A stretch of 64,000 nt of DNA, taken from positions 620,001-684,000 of the forward strand of contig NZ_CP018091.1 of the NCBI RefSeq assembly GCF_001885215.1. The letters are read 5' to 3'. Within the stretch, counting starts at the first letter, position 1, and every line of letters starts with the position of its first letter. The notes under the pieces are model-generated. The model was not told the DNA's origin, did not search any database, and worked only from the letters and a program-made list of their open reading frames with translations. The stretch comes from Synechococcus sp. SynAce01. GTDB lineage: Bacteria; Cyanobacteriota; Cyanobacteriia; PCC-6307; Cyanobiaceae. A program made the translations under genes and the position numbers. Positions 53,701-61,093 of the stretch are shown here, one piece after another.

Positions 53701-54286
53701 GATGCTGCAGGAATCCCTCGCCGAAATCCAGGGCCAGGACATCCCGGCCGTGGAAGACACCCAGATCGACCTACCGATCACCGCCTTCATCCCGGCCGAG
53801 TGGATCACCGAAGCCGACGAGAAGATGGCGGCCTATCGCGCCGCCGCCGCCTGCGGCGGCAAGGGCGAACTGCTGGAGCTCGCCGCCGACTGGATCGACC
53901 GCTACGGCGCCCTGCCGGCGCCGGTGAACAGCCTGCTGCAGCTGATGGAGCTGAAACTGATCGCCAAGCGCTGCGGCTTTTCGCGCATCAAACCCGAAAA
54001 ACCCAATCTGGTGCTCGAAACCCCGATGGAAGAACCCGCCTTCCGCCTGCTGCGCCAGGGTTTGCCTCAACACCTGCATGGCCGGCTGGTGTACCAAGGC
54101 GGCGCCGGCAGCACGGCCAAAGTGCTGGCCCGCGGCCTCAGTGTGCTGCCCGCCGACAAGCAGCTCGAAACCCTGATGGAGTGGCTCACCGCCATGGCCA
54201 GCCAGATCCCCCAGGCTGACGGACTCACCCCGGCCCAACAACAGGACCAATCAGCGGCGCAGAACGCGGCAGTGTTGGTGGTGTGA
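50744..54286 (+). CDS. mfd: Transcription-repair coupling factor
   Basis: Removes RNA polymerase stalled at lesions and recruits UvrA. The 1180-residue protein has the UvrB-like N-terminal homology region (VVPTLEEAGRWSSLLELMGW, TRxP-type SEGSPYEPFDPTSE) and the RNA polymerase-interacting CID (PGDFVVHRNHGIGRF-like MQPGDFVVHRNHGIGRFLKL). The translocase follows with Walker A GDVGFGKTEVAIRA, VVDEEQRFGVQQKEKIK (DEEQ), TLSATPIPRTLYMSLSG and RVGRSG. A TRCF C-terminal domain ends it. ATG 50744 is preferred; the frame is open 25 codons further up. Confidence 0.97.
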   Translation: MPLTALVRQLEQVPLTGEVLERSKRPDRLRLSGAGRPGRALISSALARLAAAPLLVVVPTLEEAGRWSSLLELMGWPTTALYPTSEGSPYEPFDPTSEITWGQLQVLSELVDGAGARGWCGAIVATERALQPHLPPPAALAAQCLSLRKGQLVDLDALADTLSRLGYERVPTIEQEGSWSRRGDIVDVFPVSAELPVRLEFFGDTLEKLREFDLASQRSLDPIETVRLTPTGYGPLVADALRASMPDGLEGLLSPEALDQLLEGGTPEGMRRLMGLAWAQPASLLDYLPAHTLIAIDGRSHCLAHGQQWFDHAEDHHAEVPVPRLHRPAAEALAEAGAFAGFDLAELHESDRHPNSFDLAGRAVPAHPNQFGRLAALVKGYQQEKARVWLVSAQPSRAVALLEEHDCITRFVPNSNDIPAIERLIDQNTPVALKIRGSAELDGLQLPAWKLVLLTDREFFGQQSLGTSGYVRRRRKAASRTVDPGKMQPGDFVVHRNHGIGRFLKLENLAISGESRDYLVVQYADGTLRVAADQLGSLGRYRASSDAPPDLNRMGGVAWSRAKERALKTVRKVALDLVKLYAERHQAPGFAFPADGPWQLELEDSFPYEPTPDQSKAISEVKRDMEKPQPMDRLVCGDVGFGKTEVAIRALFKAVTAGKQAALLAPTTVLAQQHWRTLSERFAPYPIKVALLNRFRTSSERKTILEGLKAGTVDVVVGTHQLLGKGTSFEQLGLLVVDEEQRFGVQQKEKIKALRKDVDVLTLSATPIPRTLYMSLSGVREMSLITTPPPLRRPIKTHLAARDDEAVRSAIRQELDRGGQVFYVVPRVEGIEEVAEALRLMLPGLKLLVAHGQMAEGELESAMVAFNAGEADVMLCTTIIESGLDIPRVNTILVEDAHKFGLAQLYQLRGRVGRSGVQAHAWLFYPGDAALSEAARQRLRAIQEFAQLGSGYQLAMRDMEIRGVGNLLGVEQSGQMETIGFDLYMEMLQESLAEIQGQDIPAVEDTQIDLPITAFIPAEWITEADEKMAAYRAAAACGGKGELLELAADWIDRYGALPAPVNSLLQLMELKLIAKRCGFSRIKPEKPNLVLETPMEEPAFRLLRQGLPQHLHGRLVYQGGAGSTAKVLARGLSVLPADKQLETLMEWLTAMASQIPQADGLTPAQQQDQSAAQNAAVLVV

Positions 54287-54327
54287 GCGAGTCTCAGGCC
54301 CAAATCCGCACTTCCGCAAAAGTTCGT

Positions 54328-54333
54328 TACAAT
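54328..54333 (+). promoter_or_regulatory. Possible -10 element before small ORF
   Basis: TACAAT lies 22 bases before the TTG of the small membrane ORF. A weak TCCGCA sits 17 bases upstream as a possible -35. The surrounding region is less GC-rich than the flanking genes. Assigned by similarity to consensus only. Confidence 0.4.
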
Positions 54334-54355
54334 TGCCTCACTTCGGGCAAGGGCT

Positions 54356-54535
54356 TTGGGCGAACTGATCGATATCGGTAGTGATGCAGCAGCTCTTGAT
54401 GCCAGTTTCAGCTTGGTGTGCTTTGTGGTCAGTGGCCTGGCCCTAAGCCTGTTTGCCCTGTTTCAAACCGAGCAGAAAAACAACGACGACGACGATTCCA
54501 GCCCCGGCGGCGGCTTGATGCAGCCCATCAGCTGA
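54356..54535 (+). CDS. Small single-span membrane protein
   Basis: From TTG 54356 a 59-residue frame reads MGELIDIGSDAAALDASFSL, a hydrophobic helix VCFVVSGLALSLFALF, then QTEQKNNDDDDSSPGGGLMQ and PIS. The layout (short N-terminus, one span, Asp-rich and Gly-rich tail) resembles the small cyanobacterial subunits of membrane complexes, but I cannot name it. It is 69 bases after mfd, with a TACAAT upstream and a perfect terminator-like stem 46 bases after the stop. No ATG is available in frame, which lowers confidence. Confidence 0.6.
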   Translation: MGELIDIGSDAAALDASFSLVCFVVSGLALSLFALFQTEQKNNDDDDSSPGGGLMQPIS

Positions 54536-54581
54536 CTCAGGCAACCTGGAATGCCGGGCGAGATCGCCAGGCAACAGGCGT

Positions 54582-54606
54582 AAAAGCCCTGAGCTTCAGG
54601 GCTTTT
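54582..54606 (+). terminator. Intrinsic terminator, perfect 11-bp stem
   Basis: AAAAGCCCTGA, loop GCT, TCAGGGCTTTT is a perfect 11-bp inverted repeat with A and T ends, so it can act in both directions. It closes the small membrane ORF on the plus strand and overlaps the stop codon of the minus-strand protease gene. Confidence 0.85.
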
Positions 54607-55930
54607 CGAGTGCGGCAGGAAGGTTGGCGCTGGTGGGGTTATAGGGCTTAGCTGGAGCTTGGCCGAGGGTTCTGAGCTGTTTGACCAAGAGGGTTTCTGC
54701 CGCCCTGTACTGACTGTCTTTGCGGGTGCCGATGTCTTCGAGTTGGAGATCTTGAATCTCTCTCTCGCTCATCTTCACCGACACATCCGGCGAAATCCCG
54801 TGCTTGTGGATGTCGCGCCCGCTCGGGGTGAGGTATTTGGCGATCGTCACCGTCATGCCGGAGCCGTCCGAGAGCCCCCGCACCGACTGAACCAGGCCCT
54901 TGCCGAAGGTTTTCTGGCCAACCAGCTCGCCGCGCTTGTTGTCCTGCAGGGCACCGGAGAGAATTTCGCTGGCACTGGCTGAACCCTCGTTGACCAGAAC
55001 CACCACGGGCGACTTTGTCAGCGCCCGACCGTTGGCCCGCTTGACATCCTGAATACCATCACGGGTGCGGGTGGAGACGATGATGCCCTCATCGAGCCAC
55101 TGGCGAGCGATCTCGACACTGGCGGCCAGCAGACCACCGGGATTGCTGCGCAGGTCGAGAACGTAGCCCTGCACCCCCTGACTCTCCAGGTCTAAGAGCG
55201 CGGCGCGCATGTCCTTAGAGGCATTGGCGTTGAACTGCTTGAGGCGGATGTAGCCCACCTTCATCCCATCGGGACTGGTGTTGATCTGATGTTCAACCGC
55301 GTGGAGCTCGATCCGCGCGCGGGTGAGGGGCACATCAAGCAGCTGATTGTTGCGGCGCATCTGCAGCGTGACCGTGCTGCCGGCCTGGCCACGGATCAGC
55401 TTGACCGCATCCTCAGTTGTCATGCCCTTGGTGGACTTGCCGTCGATCTGGACGATCACGTCCTTCGGCTGGACCCCTGCCCGGGAAGCGGGCGAACCAG
55501 CGATCGGCGAGACCACCATCAGCTCCTTGGTCTCCTTGTCGAGACTCAGCTGAATCCCCACCCCGGAGAGCTCTCCGGAGGTGTCGATCTGCATCTCCTT
55601 GAACTCCCGCGGGTCCATGAAGCGGGTGTACGGGTCGTTGAGGGTGCCGAGCATCCCCCGGATCGCCTCATAACCATCCTTGTCGTTGCCGTAGCTCTTG
55701 GCGAGCAGATCACGGCGCAGCTGGCGCCAATCGTCCTGCGTGAACTTGCCGGTGGTGTCGAGGTAGTCGCGGAAGACGATCTGCCAGGCCTGGTCGATCA
55801 CCTCCTTCGGGCTGTCGGTGATCAAGGAGGCGGAACTCGGGGCCATGAACCACTCACCGCCAACCACCGCCGCTGCGGTGCAGACGCCGACCCCGGCCAA
55901 CACAAAAATGCTGGTGCGACCACTGGCCAT
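54596..55930 (-). CDS. Carboxyl-terminal processing protease (S41 family)
   Basis: Serine/lysine-dyad protease that trims C-termini in the periplasm or thylakoid lumen; paralogue family of CtpA, which matures the D1 protein. The 444-residue protein has an N-terminal hydrophobic segment (SIFVLAGVGVCTAAAVV), a PDZ domain (ELMVVSPIAGSPASRAGVQP) and the catalytic domain YVLDLRSNPGGLL, VLVNEGSASASEILSGALQD (Ser) and VGQKTFGKGLVQSV (Lys). Which paralogue (CtpA, B or C) is not settled; CtpB-like is a guess. Confidence 0.93.
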   Translation of the reverse strand: MASGRTSIFVLAGVGVCTAAAVVGGEWFMAPSSASLITDSPKEVIDQAWQIVFRDYLDTTGKFTQDDWRQLRRDLLAKSYGNDKDGYEAIRGMLGTLNDPYTRFMDPREFKEMQIDTSGELSGVGIQLSLDKETKELMVVSPIAGSPASRAGVQPKDVIVQIDGKSTKGMTTEDAVKLIRGQAGSTVTLQMRRNNQLLDVPLTRARIELHAVEHQINTSPDGMKVGYIRLKQFNANASKDMRAALLDLESQGVQGYVLDLRSNPGGLLAASVEIARQWLDEGIIVSTRTRDGIQDVKRANGRALTKSPVVVLVNEGSASASEILSGALQDNKRGELVGQKTFGKGLVQSVRGLSDGSGMTVTIAKYLTPSGRDIHKHGISPDVSVKMSEREIQDLQLEDIGTRKDSQYRAAETLLVKQLRTLGQAPAKPYNPTSANLPAALEKP

Positions 55931-56033
55931 GCCTTGGACTCCCTGCGCCGTTGACTGTGCCTATAAACTAGCCCGCCTGATCCAGCGACGCCCTTGCAAA
56001 AGGACGGTTACAGACACGTCTGGATGTGACCCA

Positions 56034-57290
56034 TCAGGGGTCGACCCAGCGGCCGTCCTCCTTGATCAGGGCGATCAGGGCCTCCACACCCTCGGCTTCT
56101 GGCACCCGGCGGATCTCGTCGCGGCCGCGGTAGAGGGAGATGGTGCCGGGGGTCTTGCCCACATAGCCGTAGTCAGCGTCGGCCATCTCGCCAGGGCCGT
56201 TAACGATGCAACCCATCACGGCGATATCAAGGCCGGTGAGGTGGGAGGTGGCGTTACGCACCACGTGCAGCACCTCCTCGAGGTTGAACAGGGTGCGGCC
56301 GCAGCTGGGGCAGGCCACATACTCCACCATCGTTTTCCTCAGGCCCAGGGCCTGCAGGATCGAGTAGCAAACCGGGATTTCCTTCTCCGGTGCCTCAGTG
56401 AGCGACACCCGGATCGTGTCGCCCAGGCCCTCGGCCAGCAGGGTGGCGATGCCGGCGGTGCTCTTGATGCGGCCGTAGTCGCCGTCACCTGCTTCGGTGA
56501 CGCCCAGGTGCAGGGGGTAGTGGAAGCCCTCTGCATCCATGCGGTCAGCCATCATCCGGTAGGCGGCCAGCATCACCGGCGCCCGCGAGGCCTTCATCGA
56601 CACGACGATGTTGTGGAAATCGAGGCGATCGCAGATGTGGATGAACTCCATGGCGCTCTCCACCATGCCCAGCGGCGTGTCGCCGTAAGTGAACAGCATC
56701 CGCTCGGCCAACGAGCCGTGGTTGACGCCGATGCGCAGGCCCTTGTCCTGCTCCTTGAGCAGGCTCACCAGCGGTTCGAGCGTGCTCTGAATGCGCGCCC
56801 CGATCGCGGCCACTTCCTCAGGGGTGAACTCGGTGCGCTTGGGATCGGGCTTGTCGAATACATACAGACCTGGATTGATGCGCACCTTGTCGACGTGCTG
56901 GGCCACTTCCAGGGCGATCTTCATGCCGTTGTGGTGCACATCGGCCACCAGCGGCACCGACCCGTAGCTGTCGTTCAGCCGTTTACGGATCTCACCCACC
57001 GCCTTGGCGTGGGCCAGGCTCGGCACCGTCAGCCGCACGACCTCGCAGCCAGCCTCATGCAGCCGGCGGATGCCGGCGGTGGCGCCCTCAATATCGAGGG
57101 TGTCCTCATTGATCATCGACTGAACCACCACCGGGTGCTCGCTGCCCACCCAGATGTCACCCACCCGCACGCTGCGGGTCTTGCGGCGGCGGATGACCGT
57201 GTCGTAGCGAGGGTTATCGGCCCAGCCGCTGGGGCCTGCCGCCTGGGCTGCCGGGGCTGACGCCGTTGTGGGGGCGAGGGTGCCGGTCAT
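56034..57290 (-). CDS. ispG: 4-hydroxy-3-methylbut-2-en-1-yl diphosphate synthase (IspG/GcpE)
   Basis: Penultimate step of the MEP isoprenoid pathway, converting MEcPP to HMBPP with a 4Fe-4S cluster. The 418-residue protein has [20 protein letters not shown] at the N-terminus, then [40 protein letters not shown] and [14 protein letters not shown], and the cluster cysteines [10 protein letters not shown] and [19 protein letters not shown] at the C-terminus. ATG 57290 is used although the frame is open further upstream. Ferredoxin-dependent in cyanobacteria by family. Confidence 0.97.
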   Translation of the reverse strand: MTGTLAPTTASAPAAQAAGPSGWADNPRYDTVIRRRKTRSVRVGDIWVGSEHPVVVQSMINEDTLDIEGATAGIRRLHEAGCEVVRLTVPSLAHAKAVGEIRKRLNDSYGSVPLVADVHHNGMKIALEVAQHVDKVRINPGLYVFDKPDPKRTEFTPEEVAAIGARIQSTLEPLVSLLKEQDKGLRIGVNHGSLAERMLFTYGDTPLGMVESAMEFIHICDRLDFHNIVVSMKASRAPVMLAAYRMMADRMDAEGFHYPLHLGVTEAGDGDYGRIKSTAGIATLLAEGLGDTIRVSLTEAPEKEIPVCYSILQALGLRKTMVEYVACPSCGRTLFNLEEVLHVVRNATSHLTGLDIAVMGCIVNGPGEMADADYGYVGKTPGTISLYRGRDEIRRVPEAEGVEALIALIKEDGRWVDP

Positions 57291-57328
57291 CACTGCAGGG
57301 GCCGGAAGTGGTTCAACACTGCCACAGA

Positions 57329-58096
57329 TCAGGGGGCCACTGGCGTGTGGGTCGCTGGCGCAGCGGCAAGCCGGTCGAGCCGGCGCCGCACCTCCTGGAG
57401 GTCCTGCCAGGTGTGCCACTTCGGCGATCCCTGCTGCCGTGACGGATTGCGCAGCAGATAGGAGGGATGAAAGATCGGCAGGCACGGGCGGCCCTGCCAG
57501 GTCTGCCACTGGCCGCGCAGCTTGGTGATCCCCCCGCGGATCCCCAGCACCCCTTCCACCGCCGTGGCGCCGGCCAGCAGGATCAGCTCGGGCTTCACCA
57601 GCTCCACCTGCTCAAGCAGCCAGGGCAGGCAGGCCGCCATCTCGGCCGGCGTCGGCTTGCGGTTCTCCGGTGGCCTGCACTTCACGACGTTGCAGATGTA
57701 GGCATCACGATTGGTGTCAATCGACACGCTCGCCAGCATCTGATCGAGCAGCTGGCCGGAGCGGCCCACGAAGGGCCTGCCGCTGACATCTTCCTGGGCG
57801 CCGGGGCCCTCGCCGATCACCATCAGCCGGGCACCGGGGTTGCCGCGGCTGACCACCACCTGCTGACGCGAATCGCCTAGGCCGCAACGACGGCAGGCCT
57901 CGCAGGCGCCATGGAGCTGGCGGAGGGCCTGATCCAGGGCGCCTGAATCGCGGCTCAATGGAGACGGTTCGCCCGGCGAAAGGGAGCCCGAAATCGGTTC
58001 AGGATCGCTGCTCAAAACCAACGGCACCTCCGGGGTCGACCCTAGGCAGTGATCTGAAGAAAGCGATCCCTGCGTCAGGCAGGATGATTTCTCCAT
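57329..58096 (-). CDS. Uracil-DNA glycosylase, family 4/5 (iron-sulfur type)
   Basis: Removes uracil from DNA. The 255-residue protein has a disordered Ser/Pro-rich N-terminus (about 1-55), then the Fe-S cysteines [19 protein letters not shown], the active-site motif [20 protein letters not shown], the middle [13 protein letters not shown] with another cysteine, and the C-terminal [13 protein letters not shown] with the base-flipping His. ATG 58096 is chosen; the frame runs further upstream into antisense of the aminotransferase. Confidence 0.9.
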   Translation of the reverse strand: MEKSSCLTQGSLSSDHCLGSTPEVPLVLSSDPEPISGSLSPGEPSPLSRDSGALDQALRQLHGACEACRRCGLGDSRQQVVVSRGNPGARLMVIGEGPGAQEDVSGRPFVGRSGQLLDQMLASVSIDTNRDAYICNVVKCRPPENRKPTPAEMAACLPWLLEQVELVKPELILLAGATAVEGVLGIRGGITKLRGQWQTWQGRPCLPIFHPSYLLRNPSRQQGSPKWHTWQDLQEVRRRLDRLAAAPATHTPVAP

Positions 58097-58129
58097 TCCC
58101 TGCTCTCCGCTGATGGAGTGCCGCCGCCC

Positions 58130-59338
58130 ATGTTGCGGTCGAACGCTGCGCCCACACTGATGCCCCGCCCGTTGAACCTCTCGGCCCGGGCCATCGCGCT
58201 GCAACCCTCGCTCACCCTGGCCATCGCCGCCCGTGCCCGCCAGCTGCGGGCCGACGGTTTCGACATCTGCAGTCTGAGCGCCGGAGAACCGGACTTCGAC
58301 ACGCCCGCCTTCATCCGTGAAGCGGCCAGCGAGGCCCTTGGCCGCGGGGCCACCCGCTATGGCCCGGCCGCCGGTGAACCGGCCCTGCGTCAGGCGATCG
58401 CTAACAAGCTCAGCGTGGAGAACGGCATCCCCACAACGCCGGAGCAGGTGCTGGTCACCAATGGGGGCAAGCAGGCCCTCTACAACCTCTTCCAGGTGCT
58501 GCTGGGACCCGGTGATGAGCTGCTGCTGCCAGCCCCCTATTGGCTGAGCTACCCGGAAATGGCCCAGCTGGCCGGTGCCACGGTGCGGCGGCTGCCCACC
58601 GAAGCCCGTGATGGTTTCCGGCTCCTGCCCAGCAAGCTGGAGGCGGCGATCACCCCAGCCAGCAGGCTGCTCGTGCTCAACAGCCCCTCCAATCCCACCG
58701 GCATGGTGATGGATCGGGCCGAACTGGAGGGCATCGCCGCGGTGCTGCGGCGCCATCCCCAGGTGGCGGTGGTCTGCGATGAGATCTACGAATTCCTGCT
58801 GGCCCCCGGCCAGATCCATCACAGCTTCGCGGCGGTGGCACCCGACCTCCAACACCGCGTGTTTGTGGTGAATGGCTTTGCCAAGGGCTGGGCGATGACC
58901 GGCTGGCGGCTGGGCTATCTCGCCGGTGCTGCTGAGGTGGTGGCCGCGGCCAGTGCCCTGCAGAGCCAGAGCACCAGCAACGTCTGCACCTTTGCCCAGT
59001 ACGGCGCCCTGGCCGCCCTGGAGGGTCCACGCACCTGTGTCACCGAAATGGCCGACCAGTTCAGCGAGCGACGCCGCCTGCTGGCTGACGGCCTGGCGCG
59101 GCTGCCGGGGGTTGAGCTGCAACCGCCCCAGGGAGCCTTCTACGCCTTCCCCGATATCAGCAGTTACGGCCTCGACTCGATGACCTTCTGCAATCGTGTG
59201 CTCGAGCAGGAAGGCCTGGCCGTGGTGCCTGGTGTGGCCTTCGGCGACGACCACTGCATCCGGCTCTCCTGCGCCGCCTCCCCCGCCACGATCCTGGATG
59301 GCCTGGCGCGCCTCGAACGATTTCTGACCAGCCTCTGA
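58130..59338 (+). CDS. aspC: Aspartate/aromatic aminotransferase, class I (AspC-like)
   Basis: PLP-dependent transamination of aspartate with 2-oxoglutarate. The ~402-residue protein has SLSAGEPDFDTPAFIREAAS, VTNGGKQALYNLFQVLL, LNSPSNPTGMVMDRAELEGI, VCDEIYEFLL (Asp and Tyr to the PLP ring) and VVNGFAKGWAMTGWRLGYLA with the PLP Lys. IRLSCAAS contains the substrate Arg. Start uncertain: GTG 58118, ATG 58130 or ATG 58160. Substrate could also be prephenate or another amino acid. Confidence 0.88.
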   Translation: MLRSNAAPTLMPRPLNLSARAIALQPSLTLAIAARARQLRADGFDICSLSAGEPDFDTPAFIREAASEALGRGATRYGPAAGEPALRQAIANKLSVENGIPTTPEQVLVTNGGKQALYNLFQVLLGPGDELLLPAPYWLSYPEMAQLAGATVRRLPTEARDGFRLLPSKLEAAITPASRLLVLNSPSNPTGMVMDRAELEGIAAVLRRHPQVAVVCDEIYEFLLAPGQIHHSFAAVAPDLQHRVFVVNGFAKGWAMTGWRLGYLAGAAEVVAAASALQSQSTSNVCTFAQYGALAALEGPRTCVTEMADQFSERRRLLADGLARLPGVELQPPQGAFYAFPDISSYGLDSMTFCNRVLEQEGLAVVPGVAFGDDHCIRLSCAASPATILDGLARLERFLTSL

Positions 59339-59359
59339 GCCCCCTCACCCCTCCCTCCG

Positions 59360-60295
59360 ATGCGCTCTCCTTTCCGCCTTCCCGCGCTGCGGCGCCGAAA
59401 ACGTTCGCGCGTGGTGCTGACCGGCCTGGCCCTGCTGCTGCTGTTGCCAGCCCTGCTGCCGCGCGCTGAGGCCCAGCAGAGGCTGTTGCGGATCAGTGCC
59501 ATCCCCGATCAGAAACCGGAAACCCTCAACCGTCTCTACCCGCTGCTGGCCAACGAGCTCAGCCGCAGCCTGGGCGTGCCGGTGAGGTACGTGGCGGTGA
59601 CCGATTACACCGCCGCCGTGAGCGCTTTCCGCCGCGGTGACCTTGACCTGGTCTGGTTCGGCGCCCTCACCGGGGTTCAGGCCCGGTTGCAGAAACCCGG
59701 CGCCAAGGTGATCGCCCAGCGTGACATTGACGCTTCGTTTCAAAGCCTGTTCATTGCCAACACCGCCAGCGGAATCAAGCCCCTGCGCAACCAGAAGGGG
59801 CTCACCGCCCTCATGGGAAAGCGCTTCACCTTTGGCTCGGAGAGCTCCACCTCAGGGCGCCTGATGCCCCAGTACTACCTGGGTCAGGCGGGGGTGAAGC
59901 TCAGGCACTTCGCCGGTGGTGCGCCGGGCTTCAGTGGCAGCCATGACGCCACGATCGCCCTGGTGCAGAGCGGCGCCTACCAGGCCGGCGTGGTGAACGA
60001 AGAGGTGTGGCAGAGCAGCCTCAGTTCCGGCAGGACCGACCCGAAGAAAGTAGCCGTGATCTGGCGCACCCCTGGCTACCCCAACTACCACTGGCTCGCC
60101 CAGCCGAATCTCGACCAGCGCTTTGGCCGGGGCTTCACCACCCGGCTCCAGTCCACGTTCATGAATCTCAATGCCAGCAACCCCCGGCAGGCCCAGATCC
60201 TCGACCTCTTCGGTGCCAAACGCTTCATCCCAGCATCGCAACGGCAATACGACCCCATCGAGAAGGTGGGTCGCGAGATCGGCAAGATCCGCTGA
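59360..60295 (+). CDS. phnD: Phosphonate/phosphite-type ABC transporter substrate-binding protein
   Basis: The 311-residue protein has a signal peptide (TGLALLLLLPALLPRAEA) and a PhnD/PtxB-like periplasmic-binding fold: RISAIPDQKPETLNRLYPLL, VTDYTAAVSAFRRGDLDLVW, FGSESSTSGRLMPQYYLGQA and GSHDATIALVQSGAYQAGVV, with NEEVW after it. The substrate pocket residues cannot be told from sequence alone, so phosphonate, phosphite or a related oxyanion is possible. It is followed by ATPase and permease genes in an operon with 3-base and 4-base spacings. Confidence 0.9.
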   Translation: MRSPFRLPALRRRKRSRVVLTGLALLLLLPALLPRAEAQQRLLRISAIPDQKPETLNRLYPLLANELSRSLGVPVRYVAVTDYTAAVSAFRRGDLDLVWFGALTGVQARLQKPGAKVIAQRDIDASFQSLFIANTASGIKPLRNQKGLTALMGKRFTFGSESSTSGRLMPQYYLGQAGVKLRHFAGGAPGFSGSHDATIALVQSGAYQAGVVNEEVWQSSLSSGRTDPKKVAVIWRTPGYPNYHWLAQPNLDQRFGRGFTTRLQSTFMNLNASNPRQAQILDLFGAKRFIPASQRQYDPIEKVGREIGKIR

Positions 60296-60298
60296 GCG

Positions 60299-61093
60299 AT
60301 GGCCACCTCCAAAGAGCCCTCTCCACTGCTGGAGCTGCGTGGCGTCACGGTGCCGGGCCGCGGGGCCAACCGCCTGGAGGAGGTGTCCCTGCAGCTGCGG
60401 GCCGGGGAGCGCGTAGCCCTGCTCGGATCCAGCGGGGCGGGCAAGAGCACCCTGCTGGCGGTGGCCAATGGCCTGTTGCCTCCCCCAGCTGGAGCCGTGC
60501 TCTGGCAGGGGGCAGCGCCGGCCCGCTCCAGGCGGCTGCGGCAACGGCAGCGGGCCCGCATCGGCACCCTCTGGCAAGACCTGCGCCTGATCGAGGAGCT
60601 CACGGTGCAGCAGAACCTCAATGCGGCACGGCTGGCCGACTGGGGCTGGCCGAAGGCCTTGGCCAACCTGCTGCAGCCGCTTGAAACCGAAGCCAACGGG
60701 GCGGCCCTGCGGGAGGTGGACCTCGATCCAGCCCTGCTGCCCCAACCGGTCACCGCCCTCTCCGGTGGCCAGCGGCAGCGGCTGGCGATCGCCCGCCTGC
60801 TGCGCCAGGAGCCGGCGCTGCTGCTGGCCGATGAACCCCTGGCCCAGCTCGATCCCCGCCTGGCGGTGGAGCTGCTGGCCCTGCTGCTGCGCCAGGTCAC
60901 CGGGTCACGAGCCCTGTTGCTCAGCCTGCACCGCCCTGATCTCGCCGGTGATTTCGACCGGGTGCTGGCCCTGAGGGCCGGAAAGCTGGTGCTCGACACG
61001 ACCCCTGCGGAACTGAACCCCGACCTGCTGCGCTGGCTCTACGACCCCGATCCCGACCTGGACCCCGCCGCCACGCGGATCGGTCCACCATGA
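60299..61093 (+). CDS. phnC: Phosphonate-type ABC transporter ATP-binding protein
   Basis: The 264-residue ATPase has Walker A LLGSSGAGKSTLLAVANGLL, a Q-loop at IGTLWQDLRLIEELTVQQNL, signature LSGGQRQRLAIARLL, Walker B ALLLADEPLAQLD and switch His in LSLHRPDLA. It sits between the binding protein and a fused permease. Some family N-terminal residues are degenerate, but all catalytic motifs are present. Confidence 0.92.
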   Translation: MATSKEPSPLLELRGVTVPGRGANRLEEVSLQLRAGERVALLGSSGAGKSTLLAVANGLLPPPAGAVLWQGAAPARSRRLRQRQRARIGTLWQDLRLIEELTVQQNLNAARLADWGWPKALANLLQPLETEANGAALREVDLDPALLPQPVTALSGGQRQRLAIARLLRQEPALLLADEPLAQLDPRLAVELLALLLRQVTGSRALLLSLHRPDLAGDFDRVLALRAGKLVLDTTPAELNPDLLRWLYDPDPDLDPAATRIGPP

